64,000 bases of DNA from Telmatactis stephensoni (GCA_029948255.1 JALIZF010001346.1:62001-126000); one strand, 5' to 3'; positions 11,387-22,332 are shown, numbered from the stretch's first letter. Notes: generated by a model not told the origin, from the sequence alone. Made by a program: numbers and translations.

Positions 11387-11554
11387 TGTTCCAGCCCACA
11401 TAGAACCATGAAAAATTAGCTATGATGTAATCACGCGCGCATGCGCCCTATATCATATATGCTCGTGTCTTTAGTCTTGTCAAAGTTTATGTACGCGCTG
11501 TTGAGTTTAACATGTTTAACGTGGAATAAATGATTCAAAATGTGAGACAAAACA
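11387..11554 (+). repeat. 5' LTR of the BEL/Pao element
   Basis: 168 bp, TG...CA, directly preceded by the duplicated CCTTA. Contains GTGGAATAAATGATTC, a likely poly(A) signal (AATAAA) near the end. Confidence 0.9.
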
Positions 11555-11572
11555 TTGGTAGCAGAGAGAGGT
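11555..11572 (+). promoter_or_regulatory. Primer-binding site of the BEL element
   Basis: TTGGTAGCAGAGAGAGG directly follows the LTR end. TGGTAGCAGAG has the form of a tRNA 3'-end complement (TGG first). Which tRNA is not determined. Confidence 0.6.
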
Positions 11573-11607
11573 TGAGAATTCTCTCACTGGAGATGAGAGA
11601 ATGGTGA

Positions 11608-12695
11608 CTAAGAGTTTGGAAGATTCATCAACAAGCGAGCGGCGACTCCAATTTCGTAAACAAGCTGTCAAGGGCAGACTTAGACAACGAATTAACTAAA
11701 CGGGACTTAAGCACGTCTGGAAACGCGAAAAAACGAAGGAAGAGACTTATAGCTACCTTGAGAGCAGAGTATGAGAAGAAACAAGGTGAGAAACCAAGTT
11801 TGAAATCTGATAATTTGTCAAGAAATAGCCCTTCTAGGGGTGAAAAAGTTGACAATGTTGACAAGACAATTGATGAGACAAAATCTGAAACACGTGCTGT
11901 GGATGAGAGTCGTCTTGAAAGCTTAGAACAGAATGTAGCTCAAATAAAAGAGCAGTTTGACAAGCAAACCGAGATAATTTTGAAAATGCTGAATAATATG
12001 ACATTGAACTAGGATGAAAGCGACAAATGTGAAGGAGATTCTGATAATGACAATAACGACGATGATAGACAGAATGGCGCCGACTCTAATGACTCTGTCT
12101 CAAGTGACAATGAGAATATGAAATTAACAACTAAAGATACGAAAATAAAGAGATTTGATTCAGAATCGTCATTGACAAACAAAGAATACAAGGATTTGAA
12201 AAGAAAATTCGACCTTCATTCACAAGCATTGTATACTGAAATTGATGATATTGAAAACGCTATAAAAGATGAAAATGATTGTATCGTGAAAGTGAACATT
12301 TGGCGACTTGAAAGGGAAGTCGAAAAATGTGAACTTGTAATTGACAAAGTGATTGCAATTGAAGATGAATACCCGACTGAAATTGATGAACTTTTGCAAA
12401 AATGGAATGAAACTCGTCAAGATAGCAGAAGAAAAGCAGAAGAATACTTTAAAAAATGTCGTGTGACAGACAAAGAAAATGAATGAAAAAGGGAAAATGT
12501 GAAATTACCGAATTATAAGGTACCAGAATTTCATGGAAGTGTTTTGCAATGGCCGACTTGGATCCAAAGTTTTACACGTGTAATTGACAACAATAAAGAT
12601 TTGAACATTAGTGCTAAGTATGAGTACCTAATGGACCGCCTGAAAGGCAAAGCACGAGAAGCAGTGAGAGGGTTTGACGGTGATGAGAAGAATTA
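11608..12695 (+). pseudogene. BEL/Pao gag, N-terminal part, two in-frame stops
   Basis: One frame stays open from about 11608 to 12695 except for TAG at 12010 and TGA at 12484. It starts with a SAP-like segment (LSRADLDNELTKRDL), then an acidic coiled-coil region (LESLEQNVAQIKEQFD). The DUF1759-type core begins LPNYKVPEFHGSVLQWPTW, characteristic of Pao/BEL gag (particle formation, RNA binding). The frame is cut by the retroelement B insertion and resumes at 19201. No clear ATG in this frame precedes the SAP segment. Non-functional here. Confidence 0.75.
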
Positions 12696-12790
12696 CTCTC
12701 TCTTAAATTCATTAATACTACCCCTCCCGTGCGGGCAAACACAATAACGTAGACACCTACTGGATGCGGCGTGCTCGGCTGGAACCGCAC
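12695..12790. repeat. Split direct repeat beta, outer copy
   Basis: Matches 14881-14970 (CTCTCTCTTAAATTCATTAA ... GGAACCGCACG), with a 6-bp insertion (CACCTA type) near 12753. Its left end marks the junction with BEL gag. Confidence 0.85.
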
Positions 12791-12989
12791 GAGTTTATTA
12801 GATTGCACAATGTATATACATAAAGTAAATAAGCAGCAGAGAGAATACTAAGACACTTAAATTGAATGAGAGTGTGAACGAGCATTCATGGGATGAAAAA
12901 ACCCTAACGCGCTCGCAGCGCGACATCTGAACGAGGGAAAAATCCCAGCCCCATGAATCACAACTCTCGACCTGCTGGGCTCGGTCATT

Positions 12990-13967
12990 TTAAATTCCTA
13001 GAGCTCGAGAAACTGATAGGCGAGATTCGAGACTGTCTTTCACATAAACGTCTTTAGCGTTTTCACTGGACCACCGTCCATGTCTCTTAAATAGGCGATC
13101 AGGAACACCAGCATTAGCAGCGGCAGAAGCTCCACCAGACCGTAGACTATGGAGACTTATCTTAGAAACATCAGTGATATCACGAAAAGCATCCTTGACT
13201 AATTCACGGGCCCGGGTGTAGCTGATCCCTTGGGGACGAACTTTCCGACAACTGCTACCAGACGCCAACGCACGAAACAGGGGGAGGTCGTCGTCAAAAC
13301 AGAGGCCAGCTGCCGAGATGTACTTTTCCAAGGCCACAACCGGACAAGTAGCTTGACTCGTCCTTGCAATACTAACCCACGAGCCTTCTCGAAGTTGATC
13401 CATCTTGGAACGCTCTAGGAAGATAGAACAGTAGGTAGGAAAAAATTCAACATCACAACATCGAATAGAGCACAATTCGTTAAACCGGAAGAACCCAGCA
13501 TAACCAATTAAGCATAAAGCAAAAGTGCACAAATCACAAACGCTAGACTTATCTTGGAATTTTAGAGCCAAACAGTGCAGCATTTCCGCTGAAATCGGCT
13601 CTTTGCGATTTTTCGGTCTCGCCAGAAGACGTTCACACCCATTCTTCATGGACTCCACCAATGGATGACCAGACAGTTTACTGTAACCAGCCAGTTGATG
13701 CACCCAATCGATGCTGTACACAGCGGTGAGGATCGGCGATGGAGAACATGCTTCCTGGCTCACAAGTTGTAAGTACATGGCCACGTGAAAAGGACTAGCT
13801 GGCACAGGACTTACGCCATTCGAGCTGGCCCAACGTTTCCAACGGTTATACCCACTAAGATAAGTCCGGATCGTCCCTTCAGCCTTGGACGCAACAACCG
13901 TCTCCTTCACTTTCTCGGCTAGGTGCTTTAAATGGGCAGGCGTTGAGGTGTCAAACTCTTTCCACAT
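12990..13967 (-). CDS. Tyrosine recombinase of retroelement B
   Basis: About 325 residues from MWKEFDTSTPAHLKHLAEK. The N-terminal SAM-like core-binding region (TIRTYLSGYNRWKRW) is followed by the catalytic domain. The first Arg is in GYAGFFRFNELCSIR, then HSLRSGG (H-x-x-R), HGRW, and the Tyr nucleophile in DVYVKDSLESR. The box I Arg, HxxR, H/W and Tyr set is complete. It integrates circular cDNA in DIRS-type elements. The frame stays open upstream through repeats, but an AG acceptor-like TTTCAG just before TCTGATATG makes 13967 the better start. Frame intact although the element's polymerase is broken. Confidence 0.85.
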   Translation of the reverse strand: MWKEFDTSTPAHLKHLAEKVKETVVASKAEGTIRTYLSGYNRWKRWASSNGVSPVPASPFHVAMYLQLVSQEACSPSPILTAVYSIDWVHQLAGYSKLSGHPLVESMKNGCERLLARPKNRKEPISAEMLHCLALKFQDKSSVCDLCTFALCLIGYAGFFRFNELCSIRCCDVEFFPTYCSIFLERSKMDQLREGSWVSIARTSQATCPVVALEKYISAAGLCFDDDLPLFRALASGSSCRKVRPQGISYTRARELVKDAFRDITDVSKISLHSLRSGGASAAANAGVPDRLFKRHGRWSSENAKDVYVKDSLESRLSVSRALGI

Positions 13968-14104
13968 ATCAGACTGAAAGATATCTAGCAAACTAAACAA
14001 GTTAGCAAGAAAAGAAAAATGACACTGTACAACCAAACAACAGCATGTGACGCCGTCCACTCGAGTGTACTCTACTCCACACTGGCAAAGCGATGTACGA
14101 TTCG

Positions 14105-14405
14105 CACGGCACAGATCGTCCCATATCGCACGCAGGCCACAGGTCGTCCCATAACATCGCCGGGCACAGATGGTCCCATAATACGCGCAGGGCACATATA
14201 AGCCCGTGTATATTGCACGCAGGGCACAGGTAGTCCCATATTATCGCCGGGCACAGATGGTCCCATATTAACGCAGGGCACAGATCGTCCCATGTTATCG
14301 CCGGGCACAGATCGTCCCACATCATTGCCGGGCACAGATAGTCCCATATTAACGCAGGGCACAGATCGTCCCATATTATCGCCGGGCACAGATAGTCCCA
14401 TTATG
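14105..14405. repeat. 27-bp minisatellite, about 11 copies
   Basis: Imperfect tandem copies of CACAGATCGTCCCATATTATC-GCCGGG, unit ~27 bp. Because 27 is divisible by three, several frames stay open through it, which explains the long false ORFs here. It lies upstream of the recombinase within retroelement B. Confidence 0.9.
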
Positions 14406-14735
14406 CATGCGAGGGAAAGAATCGTCGCCGACCACAGAAGGACCCAAAAACGCTGCACAATTTGAGGAAAACCTTCTTTTAAGCGCATGAGCCTAAACCA
14501 TTCTGTCAAAAGACGAAAAAAAAAATGTCAATAAACAAACAATTTAATCAAATATAAGTTTCAAATAGACAGCAGTCAACAAACAAAAACTCTTCAGGGC
14601 GCAAACTTGCAGTCTTCAAAGCGAGGCTCCCTGCAAAATATAAAATAACCGTGCGCCAAGTTAGTGAGAAATTGCAAAACAGCACAAACCAATGAATCTA
14701 CAGATATTAGGATAAAAAACATCAAAGCAAAAATA

Positions 14736-14970
14736 AAATTTGGGAAGCGGTTCCAAGAGAACACCAAGAGGATTAGCATAATTCTCCACACTCCTTAAGT
14801 ACTTACAACAATTCCCCTGATAGTTACATACCATTGAGAGAACATTTTTTCGCTAATTTGCAAAACGCGAAAAAATTCATCTCTCTCTTAAATTCATTAA
14901 TACTACCCCTCCCGTGCGGGCAAACACAATAACGTAGACTGGATGCGGCGTGCTCGGCTGGAACCGCACG
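14736..14970. repeat. Internal alpha-beta repeat junction of retroelement B
   Basis: 14736-14880 matches 19056-19200 almost exactly. 14881-14970 matches 12695-12790. The two halves abut at AAAAATTCAT|CTCTCTC. This is the central copy expected for split direct repeats. Confidence 0.85.
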
Positions 14971-15042
14971 CCCACCAAGAGTACAAAGAAAGCAGCGCGC
15001 ACAAAAAATAACCAATTACTTGTACATACATAAAATCAACTC

Positions 15043-15423
15043 TTAACGCAAGCACGCGAAAAGACAGGTCCTCGTGACCAAAAACGCTATTGCAAAGGCC
15101 CCAGTAAAGGCTTCTTTACACGTAGGTAAATCCATGAATGCTACCACAAAGTCCCTGAACGACACACCATCAGAAGTTAACATAGGCCAGAAAGGCGCCG
15201 AACACCACAAAGGAACTACCAGAGTACCACACGCACGACAGTTGGCCATGTGAAGGAGAACTCGAGGAATCAGCGAAATCGGAGGACAGACGTAATTATT
15301 CTCTCCACTCCAATCCACCATGAACGTATCGATGTCTTCGCATCCGGGATTCCAGAATCTCGAATTGAATCTTGGCAATTTGCAATTGAGATGGTTAGCA
15401 AACCGGTCAATGCTGTGAGGACC
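15043..15423 (-). pseudogene. Retroelement B RNase H C-terminal tail
   Basis: The minus strand reads GPHSIDRFANHLNCKLPRF, then FWNPGCEDIDTFMVDWSGEN and NYVCPPISLIPRVLLHM, a block that follows RNase H in DIRS-type polymerases. A stop comes directly before GPHS, and the upstream RNase H core lies at 16932-17363, so the gene is interrupted between them and roughly 70 codons appear lost or displaced. Ends at 15043. Confidence 0.7.
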
Positions 15424-16950
15424 CTAATCCGGACCCACGGTCATATGGACGTCTGGGTGTCAGGGTAACAGAATTTACGTTTTTTGGCCCAAAAATAGCT
15501 GTAGTATATGCGCCGATGATCAAAAACCCCATTACTGGGGACTAACCCTTACCCTGATTTCCTTCATGTCAGGGTAATCTCTTGAAAAACCTTTCCCGGA
15601 CTTTTGGACCTGACTTTGACGGCTTATAACTTTTGAATCGCTGAATGAAACGGGATGAAACTTAGTGCATTCGATAGAGCATGTCAACAGCTTTCCATTG
15701 ATATATAAATCATCTACCCTGCGCTAGTTACCCTGGGGGAATTTGAATTTTTGTAAGTCGGTACTAAACTACATACGTAACTTGACGCTCTGAGATGAAC
15801 TAATTATTTTGCTAAGTCGAAATTTCTAAAATGCTTAATATCGATTGGATTAGAACTAAATTTAGTATCAAGGTGTAGTTTGGGTCGCTGACCTCGAATC
15901 TTGTGTCAGATTTGAAATGTATGCGCATGCGCAGAAGTTATTAGCATTTTTTACATGTCCATATGTCCGGAAATATAGATGGTCTTTTTTGGAGGGCGTG
16001 GTCATTATGAGATATGATGATTTTAGCAATGATAAAAGTCTTTTGTGCTGTCTACATGTTGGTTTTGTTTGTTTTCTAAAATATTAAATCCTGATTTTTT
16101 TAGACGTGTCCAAAAAATTCATGTCCGCCAAAATGGACATAGTTTGAGGTGCCATAAGTTAGCAAGTATTTATTGTAATGCTAATGTTTTTACATCATTT
16201 TGTAGCACGTTTTCTGTACTTTTTAGCAGTGTATTTTGTTTTTGTTTTAAGGTTATAATTCATGTTGAAATTAGGTGATGTTTAGGTAGGTCCTTAAAAA
16301 GCTGTAAAATCTATAACAAGATTTTTAAGGCAGAAGCTTTTTGAATTTCTCAATGAAAACCAGGTATTGTATAGTCCTTAATAAGAGGTTCCTAACCCTG
16401 TTTGAAAATTTGAAATCGGTTGAATTCATAATTTTTTAAACTTTTTTCTTTTATTTTCTTTGATTTTTTTTAGCTTCTTGTTGTTTTAATTTATGCAAAT
16501 TATATTCTGCATACATCATGCTAATATCATTGTGCACATCATATTGTAAAATCTTTTGTTTTGATTGAAAAGGAAGAAAGTTATAGTCTCCTATATTTTC
16601 CTGGTTTTTCCCTCTTTTCACTAATTGGTTTTGAATATTTTTCAATTATTTTTTGTCAATGTATGCACATTACTGTTGTGTGTTCTGCCTATGAGTTTGG
16701 TTTCGTAAGTGATGATTTTTGAGGTGTAATGATTTTTGTTGTTGTTTCTTGTTTATGGGTCAATAGCCACCTTAAAAAAAATTTTAATTGAAATATAACA
16801 AAAAGACAGTGTAGCACTGACTTTTGTTAATAGTCTGTAGAAATGTGATATCGAAAGAATAAAACGTCAGTGTGCAGTGATTTTTTAAATGTTTGAACCT
16901 GAATTGTGAAAAATTTGGACAACTTTGGTCTTTAATAACTTCGTCGTCTC
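15424..16950. other. Interruption inside retroelement B RNase H
   Basis: About 1.5 kb separates the two parts of RNase H. It is AT-rich with no convincing ORF. A motif CAGGGTAA/TTACCCTG recurs at 15461, 15554, 15570 and 15727. Clear terminal repeats or target duplication were not found, so exact borders are uncertain. Confidence 0.5.
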
Positions 16951-18400
16951 TGTGAATTTTGCTTAGTAAAAGAGCCTGCAAGTTTAGAAACTAGCGATAA
17001 CAAAACGTACTTGACAGCTAGAATCTCCCTTAAAGTTGAGCTGGCAGACATTTCTTCTTTAGACCAAGTACCGGCCACGTACTCTCGACCGCATTGAACG
17101 GAAAAACCTCCAAAACCTGAGCTGCTAGCATCCGAATAAACTAAGCCTACGCAACTGGATTTCGGCATCATAACTTTGCCATTCAGACACTCTAGATTGG
17201 TCAACCAAAAAGAAAGCTCTTCACGAATCTCGTCAGAAATTAAGAGGAGTGCGTCCCATGAAGAGCGCTTCTCGATGGCTGCATAACAGTTCCGTGTGAG
17301 GAGTCTCGTCACGTTCCCAACGGCACACGACATTGAAATAATTTGACCGGTGATGGATGCCAAACCTCAGGCTCGAATAAAACGACTGTCACGAACCGAC
17401 TCTAAAGCACACTTCAGTTTTTTGATCCGCCGACTGGCAATATGAATCATGCCAGTGCGAAAGTTCAAGATAGTTCCAAGAAAAGACACTTCCTGGCATG
17501 GAACCCAATTAGACTTCTCCTCGTTGATCGTAAAACCAGACGAAATGAGATCCTGATGAATAGAACTACTTAGGCTTTGGGCTTGGGCTGCAGAATGGGA
17601 CCCACCGATGCCGTCGTCTAAATACAATAAAATCGGGAAACCCTTACTTCTCCAAAACTTCACTAACTGTCTCATTAACTTAGTGAATATAAAGGGCGCT
17701 GACGACAAACCAAACGGAAGAACTTTGAACTCGTAAAATATTTTCTCACCGGTGCGACAGGGCCATTGAAAAGACAAAAATTTTGTATGCTCTTCGCAGA
17801 TGTCGATATGATGATAAGCTGATTTTAAGTCAAAAGTAAAAGCAAAAACATCACCGTAAAACATTTCCAAAACTGTTCTCAGATCCTCGTACTTGACGGA
17901 TTTCTTAACAAGCAGTTGGTTTAAGTGCGATAGATCGAGGATCAAGCGCAGCTTGCCGGATGCCTGGACAGCCACGTGCAGAGGATTACAGAACATAGGA
18001 GGATCGACGATTTCTCGGATACAACCACGCTCTAACAACTCAGACACAGCTTCGTGAACGAATTCACAGTGAATGCGAGTAGAATTCCGATTATCAAAAC
18101 AGTACGGCGAGGGAGGAACAGCAAACAAAATCTTATAACCATGTTCAATAACGTCCAAAATAAAATCCGATGTGCCAATACTGCGCCAAAAAGAAATGTG
18201 CGATCGTAATTTACCTTGAACAAAACCAACATCATGATCGGTAGGTTCAAATTCAAATAAATCATTTGGATCCAGAGGGACTAGACTTGGGATTTCTTGG
18301 GCAGGTGTCGGCCCAGTGACCTCGACGGCCGCATCGGAAGCACATGTCTTGAAAGGACCTTCCTGGATAGGTAAACGCCGATCGACTGGAACTTTGGGGA
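16932..18400 (-). pseudogene. Retroelement B reverse transcriptase-RNase H, one premature stop
   Basis: Frame from about 18400 to 17367 encodes the RT: CNPLHVAVQASGKLRLILD, FTFDLKSAYHHIDI (first Asp), FKVLPFGLSSAPFIFTKLM, LLYLDDGIGG (YLDD active site), NEEKSNWVP and FLGT. A single in-frame TGA at 17367-17369 is followed in the same frame by a linker and RNase H (VYSDASSSGFGGFSVQ, STLREILAVKYVL). The RNase H then breaks at about 16980. An open frame overlaps gag (18262-19008) in another phase, as in related elements. Not functional because of the stop and the interruption. Confidence 0.85.
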
Positions 18401-19008
18401 TGAAAATAAGGAGTAAAAGGAGAGCTAGACTGATTAGACACTGAAAGTTGACCTCGATTAGAAGCCACGTTGGCTTGAGAGGACTTAACAGATTTTTTCT
18501 TTTTCTCTTGGATTGATTTAATACGTTCGGCCTCTCGTTTCTCTGCTTTTTTGATCTTTTTGGTGTTGGCTTCGTTATCAGTGAGCTCGTCATCGACATA
18601 TTCCTGAATCGTCGCCCAACCGTATTCCGATTTATCAGCTAATTTAATAAGTTTTTGCCTATTAGCTAACAAAACAGTACCTTCTTTGAGACAATCCTTG
18701 ACTTTCGCAAGATTTCCACACTCCAATGCCTTAGTCGCCTTGTTGTTGGCCTTCAAAACCTTTTGATTAAATTTGAACTGCTGCTCGTTGCCCTTCTTTT
18801 TGAACACCGGAGAATCCACCTCCTGACCAGAAAGTTGAGATGCCAATTCGTCTTGCTGCTGGCGAAGATTTGACTGAAGACCAGCAATACGATCGTTGAC
18901 AGAAGTAAGAATCGCTTCTCTCTGAGCATCTAAGAGAGCTCGAAGCTCTGCCGAAACACCTGAAGCACTGCCACTTGAAGCTGGATCTCTTTCACCCATT
19001 GGACACAA
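18262..19008 (-). CDS. Retroelement B gag with CCHC knuckle
   Basis: 248 residues. An N-terminal coiled-coil-like segment (RIAGLQSNLRQQQDELASQL) is followed by a Lys-rich helical region (KKIKKAEKREAERIKS) and a C-terminal zinc knuckle CFRCGRRGHWADTC. Likely nucleic-acid-binding structural protein of the element. It starts ~50 bp inside repeat alpha and overlaps the polymerase frame at its end. The frame is intact. Confidence 0.8.
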   Translation of the reverse strand: MCPMGERDPASSGSASGVSAELRALLDAQREAILTSVNDRIAGLQSNLRQQQDELASQLSGQEVDSPVFKKKGNEQQFKFNQKVLKANNKATKALECGNLAKVKDCLKEGTVLLANRQKLIKLADKSEYGWATIQEYVDDELTDNEANTKKIKKAEKREAERIKSIQEKKKKSVKSSQANVASNRGQLSVSNQSSSPFTPYFHPQSSSRSAFTYPGRSFQDMCFRCGRRGHWADTCPRNPKSSPSGSK

Positions 19009-19055
19009 AGAATGGCGACTGACTAAGCTACAAGAAGAACTCAGAAAAAAACTGC

Positions 19056-19200
19056 AAATTTGGGAAGCGGTTCCAAGAGAACACCAAGAGGATTAGCATA
19101 ATTCTCCACACTCCTTAAGTACTTACAACAATTCCCCTGATAGTTACATACCATCGAGAGAACATTTTTTCGCTAATTTGCAAAATGCGAAAAAATTCAT
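19056..19200. repeat. Split direct repeat alpha, outer copy
   Basis: 145 bp matching 14736-14880 with only two or three differences. Its right end is the junction back into BEL gag. Confidence 0.85.
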
Positions 19201-19880
19201 TTCTAAAGTAATGGTGTGCTGAAATTGAGATATGGTGATCAATGACTGATTACAAAGAGATACCTGGAAAGTGTTTTGGCAACAAAGGAAGTAGAGAAGA
19301 AAAGTGTAACGTCAATATGAGGACTGTACAATCACCTATCAAATGCATATGGAACACTGGAATCATATAGCATTACTAAAGAATCATTCTACCTTGCAAT
19401 GTTTGAAAAGCCTTTACCGCCTGAGTTAAAACAGGAGTGGGAAAAAAGGCATAACCGTCTCAGAAGAGAAAGAGAAGGGGATGAACAAGTAACTGTACAG
19501 GATTTTTTTGACTTTTTGCTAGATGAAGTAAAAAGCTTGGAAGCCATCAAGAGAATTGGTCTGAAACAGTGAACGTGACAAAGGAGAGAAAAGGCAAGCA
19601 AACTCCAGATCCAGAAATCAACGAGATGACAAAGAAACTTATGAAAGACCGCAATCTTCAGGACAAAGCCCCTATTTTAGGTCAACCCCTCAGAAAAAAA
19701 GACAATTTTTACAGGGACCCCCTCAGATAAAAAGACAATTTTTACAGGGACCCCCTCAGAAAAAAAGACAATTTTTTATGGGGACCCCCTAAGAAATAAA
19801 AACAATTTTTACAGGGACCCCTCAGAAAAAAAGACAATTTTTACAGGGACCCCCTCAGAAAAAAAAATTTAAAGGAACCC
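19201..19880 (+). pseudogene. BEL/Pao gag, middle part, frameshifted
   Basis: Resumes the DUF1759-like gag interrupted at 12695: LRYGDQ, ITKRYLESVLATKEVEKKS, LYNHLSNAYGTLES, then EKPLPPELKQEWEKRHNRL and EQVTVQDFFDFLLDEVKSLE. Stops and at least one frameshift (about 19570) break it. It ends in tandem repeats rich in Lys, Gln and Pro. Confidence 0.7.
19683..19867. repeat. 33-34-bp tandem repeat in BEL gag
   Basis: Five to six copies of AAAAAGACAATTTTTACAGG-GACCCCCTCAG. In frame they would encode KKRQFLQGPPQ repeats. Single-base length changes between copies shift the frame. Confidence 0.85.
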
Positions 19881-20376
19881 CCTTTATTTCCTGTTTTTTT
19901 TTTTTTTTGTATTTCTTTTATACTTGTTAATTTTCATTTATTTTACTGGTTTATTTTTCCACTAAAAATGACAAAACACAGTATTTTGTGACGTTTTGAT
20001 GTCTCCGGGTCTTTATTTTGAATATAAATCAGTTGCAAGATTCAGATATTAAAATTATTTTTCTCCCCCCCTCCCCCCCTTATTTTTTTATCTTCTCAGA
20101 AAAAAGTTTCCTTGGGTTGTTCAGGGGAGGGATGTCCTCAACAATACACAATAATTGAAATGCAGGGTGTTTTTCTTTGTGGTTTATTATTATCATCTTA
20201 AATTTATATCTCTTACAGCAGTAATACCGGTACAACGTAGTACACCTGTGCTTTGCAAGAATAAATAATATTGCTTAGGATAAATTTGTATTGAAATAAA
20301 TTGGAACAAATTTTGTAGATAAGCTGGGCATTATAATTATTAGCTAACTTTTACTCATTAACAGATAAACTTCATT
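19881..20376. other. Non-coding stretch at left edge of the 30-kb block
   Basis: Poly-T and poly-C tracts (19897 and 20065). No gene. The border between BEL gag and the inserted block lies somewhere here or in the following element. Confidence 0.4.
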
Positions 20377-20378
20377 TA

Positions 20379-22330
20379 CTGTGCGGTCACAGAAACCGGG
20401 ACATGTTGAACAAAACTGACCAATCAGATTAGACTGAAACGTCATCACATTCCAACAAAATTCGTTTGACCAATGAGATAGCACTTGAAAACAATCGCAT
20501 TCCAACAAAAGTCATCTAAGCCAATCAGCAATGTTTTGACTGGCAAATTTTTGGCGCTAGTTTTTCCAATCCAGTTCTTCACTTAACCATAACATAATAT
20601 AAACCTTTTTTGACCTTTTTAAAGAATATCTGATTAGTCAATTTGTCTGTCAGCAGCTTAGTGTTTGCCTTTGTCCCAACATGCAAAAATATACCAGTTT
20701 ATTCAACTTTTTATTTCACTATATATCTCAATTGTTTGCTGTAAAGACTTCTACAACGACGTTTTTGACACAATAACAAATCGGTTATTTTTTCGTTCAT
20801 GTTTCAGATGTTTTATCTATTACGTGACCAAACGCATCAGGTCAAATAGAGCCTTGGTTCCATGAAAATATATAAATAAATTGTCTGGCCAGAATTGTGT
20901 TAAACTTCATTACAAAAACCTCTCAAGATCTCTTGAATGCTTGAATGAAAAATATAATTGACTTGCCTCTATATGCGTTCGTTTAGCAACATGTAGGGTG
21001 AGAAATTCGTAGATTTCCAGCTCAAAGGAATTGCTCCGAGTTGCTAGAGCTTCAGTTTTCAAGTACTCCATTGAGAGTTCGATATTTGGTCAAAGTATTG
21101 GAGATCAAGCTCAAAATAACAGCCCATTCTGAAGCTCTTATAAGTGTCTAGGTATATCTTGAGTTAAAAGCTCCATTTTCTATTGTCTCACTGCTGGAAA
21201 AGCCTGTCTCTGAAAGCTATTTTTTGGGCTGTCCGCCATCTTGCATTCCTAAAGTTCCTAACTGGCGTTCACTTCGAAGACCTTCGAAGAGTTCGCACTG
21301 GCTGAAAGGTGATGAATGAAGGGCATTGTTTCTTGTGCTCTTAACCAATCAGGAGCTTTAACACGTGACCGATTGCGCAAGAAAGGCCTCTTCTGGCGAC
21401 GAACAGAGAAAAAAAAAACTTTTGCAGTTTATAACTCGTTCCCGGCCTAAAGGCCTGGGCATGAGTAAAAAGGTATTTCTAAAAGATATCCTTTTAGCAC
21501 TGGTTAAGGGCTATGATTTTAGTGCCTAATATTAATTGCGAAAGAGTTCGGAGATATATATCATTACATCTCTTTGCAAAATGATAATGTTTTCGCGCCA
21601 ATAACTCCGATCCAACAATTTCTTTATTTCAATTTTTAACAGTAAGTAAACAATATAGTCAAATAATCATATAAACAAAGTACAAAAAAATTATAAACGT
21701 GAAGAACATGTCTTGAACATACTTGAACATACATTAGTGAAATGTTCAGCTGGATAAGTACGAATCAAAAAGCCTTCGACTTGACGTCGGCTTGTTACTT
21801 GTTGAGTCTTCAAGAAGTGGTTTATCAGCAGAATTGTAAACTTGCAAGTTCAGTGGCACAATGCTTCTTCTTCTGTTGTCACATCATAATCGTTCAGAAC
21901 ATTTTCGACAAAATGATGACTTGTTCTTGTCAAATTTGCAATCTCATTTTGTGAATAGTTTGCGTGATATAAGCCGAGAACTCTTTCTCGATAAATGATC
22001 GGCAGCTTGTTTCCATTCGAATAAAGACCACCTCTCCTATTTACTTGGATCTTTACAATCGGCAGCATGATATATCTTATACTTTTAGCTTTTTTGTGTC
22101 AAAAATGAAAATATTCACCAGTATATTTTCAAAATCTAGAGCCAAAATTTTGCCAGTCAAAACACAACGTTTCTCGATTGCTGATTGGCTTAGACGACTT
22201 TTGTTGGAATGCGATTGTTTTCAAGTGCTATCTCATTGGTCAAACGAATTTTGTTGGAATGTGATGACATTTTAGTCGAATCTGATTGGTCAGTTTTGTT
22301 CAACATGTCCCGGTTTCTGTGACCACACAG
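20379..22330. mobile_element. Tc1/mariner-like element with ~190-bp TIRs and TA duplication
   Basis: CTGTGCGGTCACAGAAACCG at 20379 faces its reverse complement ending ...GGTTTCTGTGACCACACAG at 22330, with TA on both sides (20377-20378, 22331-22332). The repeats extend about 190 bp inward. Each contains three CCAAT-type motifs (ACCAATCAG, ACCAATGAG, GCCAATCAG), possibly promoter elements. The only coding remnant is a helix-turn-helix fragment at 21850-22068, so the copy is non-autonomous. Confidence 0.75.
21850..22068 (-). pseudogene. Transposase helix-turn-helix fragment
   Basis: 72 residues: RRGGLYSNGNKLPIIYRERV, VLGLYHANYSQNEIANLTRTS, HHFVENVLNDYD. This is the paired-type HTH pattern used by Tc1/mariner-like transposases to bind their TIRs. 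No DDE domain follows before the right TIR; the catalytic part has been lost. Confidence 0.55.
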
Positions 22331-22332
22331 TA

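Larger units (their letters stand above)
12695..19200 (-). mobile_element. Tyrosine-recombinase retroelement B (PAT/Ngaro-like) with split direct repeats
   Basis: Lies on the minus strand inside BEL gag. Repeat alpha (145 bp) is at 19056-19200 and 14736-14880. Repeat beta (about 95 bp) is at 14881-14970 and 12695-12790. Read on the minus strand: alpha, gag, RT, RNase H, beta-alpha junction, recombinase, beta. That is the split-direct-repeat plan of PAT/Ngaro elements rather than the inverted repeats of DIRS1. No long target duplication is visible, as expected for recombinase integration. The polymerase carries a premature TGA and a large interruption, so this copy is dead. Confidence 0.8.

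Noticed and set aside
14002..14509. Several long minus-strand frames with WDDLCPA or MGRSVPG repeats
   Set aside because: All arise from the 27-bp minisatellite, whose unit length keeps every frame open.
12695..19200. DIRS1-type element with inverted terminal repeats
   Set aside because: The repeats are direct and split (alpha, beta-alpha, beta), as in PAT/Ngaro.
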